Shown here: in pieces, positions 22,858-28,825 of the stretch
How positions within the stretch are numbered: position 1 is the stretch's first letter
Layout of the letters: the number at the start of each line of letters is the position of its first letter
Source: Candidatus Uhrbacteria bacterium
GTDB lineage: Bacteria; Patescibacteriota; Patescibacteriia; UBA9934; GWF2-40-263
DNA: 28,825 nucleotides
Reading direction: 5' to 3'
NCBI GenBank assembly: GCA_003511125.1
Contig: DOJV01000020.1
Span: 1-28,825 of the forward strand
The notes under the pieces: model-generated
The model's database searches: none
The model's input: only the letters and a program-made list of their open reading frames with translations
What the model was told of the DNA's origin: nothing
Made by a program: the position numbers and the translations under genes

Positions 22858-23842
22858 CAAAATTTCATTTTTTACTCTTGAAGTCAGTGGCAATTCTGGT
22901 GGCCGTGTATACCTAAAAATGGTACAAGATGTTTTAGCCCCGGTTAGTAAATTGAAGTTTATTAAAGATTACAAGCGCCATTATAGATGGTTTAGAGGAA
23001 GAAAAATAATACATTTATTCAAAATTTTCTTTGATATTATCAGAATACACGACACTGAATCATTTTACCTTTGGGACGATATAAGTATAATTTTTTTTAG
23101 CAAACAAAAACTCAAAAAAACCTTATTCATTTTTCATCACTTAGACCAGAAACACTTTGATTCAGCGCCGTTTGAAAATTTAATTTGGCATCTGGTTTTA
23201 AAACAACTCAAATATTGCAACAAGGTCATTTGCGTTTCACCTTATTGGAAGAAGTTCTTGAGCGAAAAAAAAATACGAGCTGAAATAATTTATAATTCAT
23301 TTGATGTTGAAAGAATCCAAAGACATGCCTCTCGACACAACAAAACCATTCTTAAGCTTCCCGAAGATAGGATTAATGTATATTTAGGACAAGGTGCGTT
23401 ATTTAAAGGCGTTGACGAAATATTTAATAAATTCAAGGAAGATAAAAGAATTAACTTATTTATTACGGCTAAAAATGATACCGGTCTTCCCGTGAAATGC
23501 TATAATGGTTTAGAATATGATGACTATTTAAACCTAGTTTCACAGGCTGATGTGGCGATATTTGCGTCATCGCTCCTTGAAGGTTGGAACAGATGCGCAA
23601 CGGAAACAATTTTATTAGGAATCCCTTGTATACTAAAACCAATTGCCGGTTTAGGTGATTTACAACACATAACAAATATGCCTATTTATACTAATGATTT
23701 GACTTTTGAAGACTTGGTAAGTATTACCCAAAACAAATACAAATTCACCAAGTCTTCTTCAAACACACTTAGTGCGTTCAATCTAAAATATTTTTCTGAG
23801 TCTTGGCTCAGAGTGGTAATTAATTTATGTGCATATGAATGA
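22829..23842 (+). CDS. GT4-type glycosyltransferase
   Basis: A 337-residue GT-B fold glycosyltransferase. The N-terminal acceptor half carries SFFTLEVSGNSGG near residue 13 (the family's glycine-rich loop region), and a linker VICVSPYWKKFL at about 133-144 (the usual 'v..S' segment) leads to the C-terminal donor half with INVYLGQGALFKGVDEIF. The retaining-GT4 E-x7-E motif is EGWNRCATE (Glu251, Glu259). Sugar donor and acceptor are unknown. The protein is short for GT4, but both halves are present. It overlaps the decarboxylase gene by 29 nt and the next gene by 8 nt, so the four enzymes must be expressed together. Confidence 0.78.
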   Translation: MLKQKKESINKISFFTLEVSGNSGGRVYLKMVQDVLAPVSKLKFIKDYKRHYRWFRGRKIIHLFKIFFDIIRIHDTESFYLWDDISIIFFSKQKLKKTLFIFHHLDQKHFDSAPFENLIWHLVLKQLKYCNKVICVSPYWKKFLSEKKIRAEIIYNSFDVERIQRHASRHNKTILKLPEDRINVYLGQGALFKGVDEIFNKFKEDKRINLFITAKNDTGLPVKCYNGLEYDDYLNLVSQADVAIFASSLLEGWNRCATETILLGIPCILKPIAGLGDLQHITNMPIYTNDLTFEDLVSITQNKYKFTKSSSNTLSAFNLKYFSESWLRVVINLCAYE

Positions 23843-25697
23843 TTTAAAATATTTCTATCTCCAGTTAGACAAATTAAAAAAAACTTTTAAGAGTTATGTA
23901 TTTACTGCTGCTAAATGGCAAAACATAGATGTGTTGCCAGGTTATTCCGACCTCGATATTCGCTTTGTAATAGAGACCGGATCGGAAGATGAAATAATGA
24001 AATTTAGTGCATATGTTGGTGCGATGTTTGTGAATTTGAGAAATCACAGTCTTGAATATTCTCGTCTTTTTGAACACTCGCCAGGTTTTATATACCTTAA
24101 ACACGAGTTGGAAAAAAAGCTTGGTTTGCAAGCAGATATTTTTACATGGAGGTTTTTGCACGGCAAACATAATGTATTCAATGATATTACCAGAAGTTTT
24201 TTAAAACCTTCGAATAAAAATCAGTTCATTCCTTATTTCCAATCAATTATAGAAAACCGGTTAAATAATTATTCTTTGGAAAAGGAGGTCTTTTACAACC
24301 ATCTCTCTACGGAAATTCAAAAAAAATATTTTATCGTTTATCATTATTATTTGGTTGTTTTATATGCTACAGGAGGTTTGCTGTCAAAAACCTGGCCGAA
24401 ATCAAAAACAAGCAACTTGCAAATTGTCAAAAAGACATTCCCGGAGTTAAAACTTGCTTCAAGAAGTAAATTACTAAATCTTATAAGAGATGAAAAGATT
24501 TCTTCTAAAAAGCTTTTGGATAAAATCGAAAATGATTTTTCGTTATTAAAAAATGACATTTTTTTCAGATCTCTACTGGTCAAAAAAACTAGAAATTTAA
24601 CACTAGAAAATGAAATCGAATCATTAGTTGCGGGCATGTCAATGTTGCGTGCGCGATTGCACCGCTATTGTGATTACGATAAAAATTATTATCAGATAAA
24701 TATTAAGCAGTTAATTCGCGAGAAGAATGATTTTGAGTCAATGTGCAATTACTTTGATTGTTTTTTAAAAGCACAAAAGAAACCATCTTGTGACAAACCG
24801 TATTTTATCTCTTTACACAATAGTATTCGCGAACTAGAAAAATTCAAAAATCTGGACTTCTCGTCGCAGAATACTTATAAAGAAACATCACAATATTTAT
24901 TGAATAATTTTTACAAAATTGAAAATGCTGTTTTTCAAATTCTGCACCATTATCTCGGTTCAATTTCAATCGACTGCCTCAAAATTAAAATTTTATCTCG
25001 CTGTTCTCGCATGTGTTCATTTTGTATTTTTTCTAATGACGGAAAGAAGGATATGCCTTTTGATAAATTTATTAATATCATTAATAAATTTAATGAAATA
25101 CATTTCAATAAAATATTTATCAATGGCGGCGAACCAACTTTGTATCCACAAATCGATGAAATTGGTGAATATTTAAAAAATAAGTTTCCGCACAAAGAGC
25201 TCGTTCTGGGAACTAATTGCACTATCATAAACCGATCTGAAAAAATATTTCAATCGGTACTAAAACATTTCGATACGTTTGCGATTGGTTGTGATGACGA
25301 GCATAGAAATATTACGGATGTTTTAAATATTGTTCCGAGATTACGCGCCGCCAATAAAACAGTTGTAATAAATACCTTAAATAATTATATTTCAAAAGAA
25401 AATGACGATAAGTTAAAAAAACTATCTGCTGACTACGGCGTCGTCCATGTTTATAATAATTTACACCATTTTTGCAATGGAAAAAAAATAAACAAAACAA
25501 TCCGTAAGTGTTCAAAATTAAAACAATGTGATTTAATGGTTACGATCAACGGCGCGTGCTTTAAATGCTTTAATGCAGTCGACGAAACCGCGCCTGATTT
25601 TATGATTGACGATGAAGACTTTGCAAAGAAACTTTTTAAGTCCAATAAAAAACCATATAAATACTGCTACTACTGCGACGATTATACTGAGGAATAA
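23835..25697 (+). CDS. Nucleotidyltransferase-like/radical SAM fusion protein
   Basis: A 620-residue protein of unusual make-up. The N-terminal part has LPGYSDLDIRFVIE, with Asp39 and Asp41 spaced as in the GS...DxD metal motif of the nucleotidyltransferase (pol beta-like) fold; this is followed by about 300 residues of helical, Lys-rich sequence. The C-terminal part is a radical SAM domain: CSRMCSFC (Cys390, 394, 397) for the 4Fe-4S cluster and INGGEPTLYP (about 430-438). After it come Cys559, 565, 575, 578 and Cys611, 614, which look like ligands of an auxiliary SPASM/twitch-type cluster. Substrate unknown. I choose ATG 23835, overlapping the glycosyltransferase stop; a GTG at 23829 would add two residues. 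Confidence 0.75.
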   Translation: MNDLKYFYLQLDKLKKTFKSYVFTAAKWQNIDVLPGYSDLDIRFVIETGSEDEIMKFSAYVGAMFVNLRNHSLEYSRLFEHSPGFIYLKHELEKKLGLQADIFTWRFLHGKHNVFNDITRSFLKPSNKNQFIPYFQSIIENRLNNYSLEKEVFYNHLSTEIQKKYFIVYHYYLVVLYATGGLLSKTWPKSKTSNLQIVKKTFPELKLASRSKLLNLIRDEKISSKKLLDKIENDFSLLKNDIFFRSLLVKKTRNLTLENEIESLVAGMSMLRARLHRYCDYDKNYYQINIKQLIREKNDFESMCNYFDCFLKAQKKPSCDKPYFISLHNSIRELEKFKNLDFSSQNTYKETSQYLLNNFYKIENAVFQILHHYLGSISIDCLKIKILSRCSRMCSFCIFSNDGKKDMPFDKFINIINKFNEIHFNKIFINGGEPTLYPQIDEIGEYLKNKFPHKELVLGTNCTIINRSEKIFQSVLKHFDTFAIGCDDEHRNITDVLNIVPRLRAANKTVVINTLNNYISKENDDKLKKLSADYGVVHVYNNLHHFCNGKKINKTIRKCSKLKQCDLMVTINGACFKCFNAVDETAPDFMIDDEDFAKKLFKSNKKPYKYCYYCDDYTEE

Positions 25698-25701
25698 AGG
25701 T

Positions 25702-26820
25702 ATGCCAAACCGAAATACCAACGACGTGTTTCTAGATAAATTTGAAGAGTATTTACACTGGACACAACAAAAGGCCGAAACATTAAGTCAAAAGAATTGG
25801 CCCAAAAACGATTTAACAGTGTTAGATATTCCGCTTTTATATAATTCAAACGCGTACCCGGTCTTTTTAGCTTTTATTAGACAATTGGGGTTTACTAAAG
25901 TCAATGTCGGCCTAACTTCGTTATTGCAAAACAAGATTCCGTTATCAATTTATAAAAAATTACCTCAATTTAATTTAAGTTGTGCCAGTGCACACGGAAC
26001 TTCGATTAAACAAGCGATCAAGAATAACGTGACCTATTCCATGATCTTGGGTGAAGATTTAAAACTTTTAGAAAATATCGATAAGAATTTTGAGATCCCA
26101 ATAAATTATGATGTTTTTGCAGGACATGACCCGAACATAATTTTTCAATCGGACTTTCGAATTACTTACAAAAATAATTTAAAATTTTTGAAAGAAAAAC
26201 TCAATATAAGTTCTAATAATAAATACTGCGTTAGTGAATATATAATCCGCGAGATTGCCGCTATTTATAAAAATTCTAAAAGGCAAATATTTTTTGAAAT
26301 TCCTGGAAGCAAAGGCTGGAGTTTAATGGAAGATTTAAACCAAGAATATTTGATGTATATTTCTCAGCTCATCGACGAATATTTGCCGACCGCAAAAATA
26401 ACAATTGATTTGGCGCACGTAATTACATGGCATTCGGACACAAAAGAACTCGCCCGGATAGCCGACAGCCTGTCATTTCTGGCCGATAAAATATCGATGT
26501 TGCATATTTCGAGCGCCGGGTCTGAAGCCGCAAGGTTCGTCGAACTTTATAAACATTGGCAATTTAAAAAAATGCCTAACTGGAAAATTCATGGGCAAGA
26601 TTTATCTTTATGGGTATTTGAAGAAAAAATGATGGTCTTATTGCAACAGATACGAAATATTTTGCCAAATATTAAATTTGAAGTATTAGAACTTCGTACA
26701 CCAAGTTCGGTATTAGAAGTTTATTTTCCTGATAAGAAAGTAAGGCGTTTTGATTCCATGCTAACTAACAACCTCGATATACAAGCTAAATTATTTTTAC
26801 CCAATACAAGCAGTTCTTAG
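25702..26820 (+). CDS. TIM-barrel protein, xylose isomerase-like
   Basis: A 372-residue protein with the rhythm of a TIM barrel and metal-ligand-like residues at strand ends: Glu199 in FFEIPGSKGW, Asp236 and His239 in ITIDLAHVITW, His268 in SMLHISSAG, His297 and Glu330 in EVLELRTPSS. This spacing resembles the xylose isomerase/AP endonuclease 2 superfamily, which includes sugar and sugar-acid isomerases or epimerases and multinuclear iron enzymes. I cannot assign a reaction. The ORF is open from 25606, but I choose ATG 25702, 4 nt after the preceding stop, with GAGG about 9 nt upstream. It is the last gene of the island operon; no clear terminator follows. Confidence 0.55.
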   Translation: MPNRNTNDVFLDKFEEYLHWTQQKAETLSQKNWPKNDLTVLDIPLLYNSNAYPVFLAFIRQLGFTKVNVGLTSLLQNKIPLSIYKKLPQFNLSCASAHGTSIKQAIKNNVTYSMILGEDLKLLENIDKNFEIPINYDVFAGHDPNIIFQSDFRITYKNNLKFLKEKLNISSNNKYCVSEYIIREIAAIYKNSKRQIFFEIPGSKGWSLMEDLNQEYLMYISQLIDEYLPTAKITIDLAHVITWHSDTKELARIADSLSFLADKISMLHISSAGSEAARFVELYKHWQFKKMPNWKIHGQDLSLWVFEEKMMVLLQQIRNILPNIKFEVLELRTPSSVLEVYFPDKKVRRFDSMLTNNLDIQAKLFLPNTSSS

Positions 26821-26904
26821 TGGGATCGCCGAGGCAACTAACACCACGGGGAGTTCTCGCCGAGGTTTAAAATTTCCGGAACACATTAAACAAAACGAAT
26901 ACTG

Positions 26905-27033
<129 letters not shown>

Positions 27034-27066
27034 TTAGTTTTTAGTTTAAGCCTTTTAAATGAATCT

Positions 27067-27580
27067 CCGCGCAGCAAGCTGACGCGGTATCTAGTGGATT
27101 AGAAATCGAAGAGCTTGAGCTGATCTATGGGGAGTCCTTGTTTCCTAACATATTCACGAATCACGTCTTTGTTTCCGCCTTCCCCAACAGTGGCCACGAA
27201 GAAACCGTCTGTCCAGAACTGACCGCCCCAAAGTTCTTTTCTGAGATCTGGATGTTTCTTGAATAACTCTCTGGCTAGAATAGACTTTGTTGTTTGGATG
27301 ATAACCGAGGGAGCGAACTTTGGTGCTGTGGAAATCAAGAAGTGGACGTGATTCGTGTCTATTCCTACTTGTTCGAATTCGTACTCATAACGCTCTCCGA
27401 TTTCCACACAGACTGAACGGAGCGTATGCTCACGGTCAAAAAATCCAAAGAGTGCTTTCCGATACTTTACCGGACAAACAAAGTGATAGTGGATTTGATA
27501 AGCGTTGTGCTCAGATTTTTTGACCGTTCGCATACCCTCCTAGTTTATAGGATAAGGTGGCCGCGCAGCAAGCTGAGCGG
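27067..27580 (-). mobile_element. IS200-type insertion sequence (tnpA only)
   Basis: A single-gene IS200/IS605-family element with a HUH/Y1 transposase. Imperfect subterminal hairpins flank the gene: CCGCG-AGC-AA-GCT-CGCGG at 27067-27087, on the 3' side, and CCGC...AGC-AA-GCT...GCGG at 27561-27580, on the 5' side. Both share CCGCGCAGCAAGCTGA. Cleavage sites normally lie a little outside such hairpins, so the true ends may extend by 10-20 nt. No tnpB is present. It sits between the wecG-like gene and the start fragment of the native gltX. Confidence 0.78.
27099..27533 (-). CDS. tnpA: IS200/IS605-family transposase TnpA
   Basis: A 144-residue HUH endonuclease that moves single-stranded DNA. 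Motifs: YHFVCPVKYRK at the start, the HUH motif as His62-Val-His64 in NHVHFL, WGGQFWTDGFFVATVG, and the catalytic tyrosine Tyr128 in REYVRKQG. The length is normal and the gene looks intact. The start at 27533 follows AGGAGG by only 2 nt, closer than ideal. The presence of a Shine-Dalgarno sequence differs from the backbone genes and fits a recent arrival. Confidence 0.92.
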   Translation of the reverse strand: MRTVKKSEHNAYQIHYHFVCPVKYRKALFGFFDREHTLRSVCVEIGERYEYEFEQVGIDTNHVHFLISTAPKFAPSVIIQTTKSILARELFKKHPDLRKELWGGQFWTDGFFVATVGEGGNKDVIREYVRKQGLPIDQLKLFDF

Positions 27581-27598
27581 AAAAAGGCAAGTTTTAGA

Positions 27599-28357
27599 TT
27601 ATTTTGCTTTTTTTGTAAAAGGCGATTTAATCTTTTCGATTATAACAACAATCGGAAAAATTATGACAGCTCGAACGATTCTTGGCCATCTGGATGGTTC
27701 GATCACGAGTCGCCAGAACCATTCCAAACCCAAACGACGCAGAAATTTTGGCGCTCGGGGGAGGTTTCCGCTAATCATATCCAAAGCGCCGCCAATACCG
27801 ATGATAATTTTTACTGTGGGAATTTGTTTAAGATAAGAGTTGGCGAATCTTTCCTGCTTCCTTTGTCCCAAAGCCACGGCCAGAACATCTGGAGCCAGCT
27901 GGTTTATTTGGTCGATAATTGTTTGGTCGACTTTTCCGTCGGCTGCGACCCTGCCCGGATCGAATGTTAAAACGTTGATATTGGGGAATTTTTCTTTCAT
28001 CTTGCTGGCCGCGGTTTCGGTGTTTTCTTTTTTGCCGCCGAAGAAGAGAATTTTTTTGTTATTTTGAACACAGAGTTCGATGAGTAAATTTAAACTATCA
28101 ACACCAGGGTGACGAGTTAGGTTGAAGCCATTAAACCAGGCGGCGAATTTTTGGCCACTGCCGTCGGGTAAAGAGAGGTCGGCGTGATTTAGAATTTCGG
28201 CGAATTCTTTGTCGTGGTGGGCCAGGAGGAGGATTTCGGAGTTGGGGGTAACGACGAGTTTTTGGTTGGGTTGGTTTAACCAATTGGAAAAGAGACGACG
28301 GAGTTCGTCGGTTGAGAGGTGATGGAGATTGATTGAGAGGAGAGTTCTGAGGCGCAT
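27599..28357 (-). CDS. WecG/TagA/CpsF-family glycosyltransferase
   Basis: A 252-residue GT26 enzyme that adds an N-acetylhexosaminuronic acid or ManNAc residue to a lipid-linked sugar in surface polymer synthesis. Typical pieces: VVTPNSEILLLA with Thr37/Asn39, ADLSLPDG with the catalytic-type Asp65, KILFFGGKKENTE, LAPDVLAVALGQRKQE, and the signature GIGGALDMISGNLPRAP followed by RLGLEWFWRLVIEPSRW. The C-terminal helices (IVRAVIIFPIVVIIEKIKSP) would attach it to the membrane. The exact sugar is unknown. There is no Shine-Dalgarno sequence, and the IS hairpin begins 19 nt after the stop. Confidence 0.88.
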   Translation of the reverse strand: MRLRTLLSINLHHLSTDELRRLFSNWLNQPNQKLVVTPNSEILLLAHHDKEFAEILNHADLSLPDGSGQKFAAWFNGFNLTRHPGVDSLNLLIELCVQNNKKILFFGGKKENTETAASKMKEKFPNINVLTFDPGRVAADGKVDQTIIDQINQLAPDVLAVALGQRKQERFANSYLKQIPTVKIIIGIGGALDMISGNLPRAPKFLRRLGLEWFWRLVIEPSRWPRIVRAVIIFPIVVIIEKIKSPFTKKAK

Positions 28358-28372
28358 AATAAAAAAACTTAG

Positions 28373-28436
28373 TAAAATTCAGAAAATTCCGAAATCGTGG
28401 GTGATCGCCTCGGTTTTAGGAATTTTCTGAATTTTA
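28373..28436. repeat. Long hairpin upstream of the wecG-like gene
   Basis: Perfect 18-bp arms, TAAAATTCAGAAAATTCC (28373-28390) and its complement (28419-28436), enclose a 28-nt, more GC-rich loop. It lies between two minus-strand genes, just upstream of the wecG-like start at 28357. It could be a terminator for the upstream gene or a regulatory RNA structure. Confidence 0.6.
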
Positions 28437-28449
28437 TTTTCATTTCGTG

Positions 28450-28475
28450 GAATAGGTGTCGATCGACACCTATTC
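28450..28475. repeat. 26-bp perfect palindrome overlapping a stop codon
   Basis: GAATAGGTGTC (28450-28460) and its exact complement (28465-28475) surround GATC, giving a perfect 26-bp palindrome. The right half covers the last codons and the TAG stop (28470-28472) of the PaaX/Cas2-like gene. No T-run follows on either strand. Confidence 0.6.
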
Positions 28476-28825
28476 GTTGAAGTTTAGAAGGGCCTGTTCG
28501 GCATCTTCATACACTATATAAACCTTTATCCATTGGTTGATTTTCCAGATGGCAAATATTTTTTCCAAAATTTTTACCATATTAAATTGAGAAATCCAAA
28601 CACTTTTTTGAAACGGAATAAAACAATTTTCTTTCAGAAAAAATCTTAAAAGTTCTCTTAATTTTCTCTTGTTTTCTGGTATATCAAAAATCACTACACA
28701 AAACAAACCGTCTGGCAGAACATCTGTTAAAACCAGATCCATTTTTAAACACTCAATCACCCCAGCTTCTGTTAACTTAACCGCAGTTACTGTTTTTTGA
28801 TTTTTGATCTCGATAAAATTTTGAC
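28470..28825 (-). CDS. PaaX/Cas2-like protein, 5' end outside the window
   Basis: The frame is open to the right edge, so the gene is partial and the GTG at 28760 is probably internal. The visible 118 codons show the end of a winged-helix region (VKLTEAGVIECL, like the 'LTekG' wing of PaaX) and then a ferredoxin-like Cas2-type domain: GLFCVVIFDIPENKRKLREL, FLKENCFIPFQKSVWIS, and a final strand WIKVYIVYEDAEQALLNF. CPR genomes often carry such PaaX-central-domain/Cas2-like proteins without any CRISPR; there is no CRISPR array or cas1 here. A DNA-binding regulator or toxin-like nuclease role is possible, but unproven. Confidence 0.7.
   Translation of the reverse strand, partial: QNFIEIKNQKTVTAVKLTEAGVIECLKMDLVLTDVLPDGLFCVVIFDIPENKRKLRELLRFFLKENCFIPFQKSVWISQFNMVKILEKIFAIWKINQWIKVYIVYEDAEQALLNFNE

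Larger units (their letters stand above)
19483..26904. other. AT-rich island that replaced the middle of the native gltX
   Basis: The island is bounded by the two in-frame fragments of one gltX gene and is clearly richer in A and T than the flanks, with many AAA, AAT and ATA codons. It contains a complete second GluRS gene on the minus strand and an operon of five ORFs on the plus strand. About 365 codons of the native gltX are missing, so this is a replacement, not a simple insertion. No integrase, transposase or tRNA-type attachment site is visible inside it. The stretches 19483-19575 and 26821-26904 are non-coding; the latter has TCGCCGAGG twice (26826-26834, 26857-26865). Exact edges are uncertain by some tens of bases. 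Confidence 0.75.

Noticed and set aside
26821..26904. Truncated tRNA or attachment site at the right island edge
   Set aside because: The TCGCCGAGG repeats and GTTTAAAATTTC resemble pieces of a tRNA but do not form arms, and no matching copy lies at the left edge.
28470..28825. CRISPR locus implied by the Cas2-like protein
   Set aside because: No direct-repeat array, cas1 or other cas gene is visible; Cas2/PaaX-like proteins are common without CRISPR in such genomes.

Overview
The window looks like a chromosome segment of a small-genome, cell-walled bacterium, most likely a Candidate Phyla Radiation (Patescibacteria) lineage. The grounds are inference: tightly packed or overlapping genes, almost no Shine-Dalgarno sequences, short housekeeping proteins (Pgi of 413 residues), a DUF721/DciA-like protein, a single-chain UvrD-RecB fusion and several small unassigned membrane proteins. 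TGA acts as a normal stop. A 16S or marker-gene search would be needed to name the lineage.

Layout. 1-2.3 kb: CYTH-fold enzyme, MagIII-like DNA glycosylase, GNAT acetyltransferase and, on the opposite strand, a 59-residue membrane protein. 2.35-6.0 kb: UvrD-RecB helicase-nuclease, DUF721 protein, four-helix membrane protein. 6.2-11.2 kb: rod-shape operon mreB-mreC-mreD-mrdA plus an unknown 199-residue protein. 11.4-16.9 kb: greA, lysS, alr, ftsQ, pgi, with a striking 9-nt-period repeat folding into a long hairpin between alr and ftsQ; a strong terminator closes pgi. 16.9-17.8 kb: a gene-poor stretch with several hairpins and a second 9-nt repeat array. 17.8-19.25 kb (minus strand): a small membrane protein and an M23 (NlpD/EnvC-like) murein hydrolase.

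19.25-27.0 kb is the most unusual part. A native glutamyl-tRNA synthetase gene is broken: its C-terminal end (about 77 codons) lies at 19252-19482 and its first 37 codons, with start codon and HIGH motif, at 26905-27018, both on the minus strand. The middle of the gene has been replaced by about 7.4 kb of visibly more AT-rich DNA. That DNA carries a complete, different (long, Clostridia-like) GluRS and, divergent from it, a tightly coupled operon: a 45-codon small ORF, a group II PLP decarboxylase of the MfnA type, a GT4 glycosyltransferase, a nucleotidyltransferase-like/radical SAM fusion and a TIM-barrel protein. I read it as a transferred island that destroyed an essential gene while supplying a substitute. 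The operon looks biosynthetic; its product is unknown to me.

27.0-28.8 kb: an IS200-type element (tnpA with subterminal hairpins) just upstream of the gltX start fragment, a WecG/TagA glycosyltransferase, two large palindromes, and a PaaX/Cas2-like protein that runs off the right edge. The backbone genes concern mainly wall synthesis and shape (Alr, PBP2, MreBCD, FtsQ, M23 hydrolase, WecG), translation/transcription (LysS, GluRS, GreA) and DNA repair.
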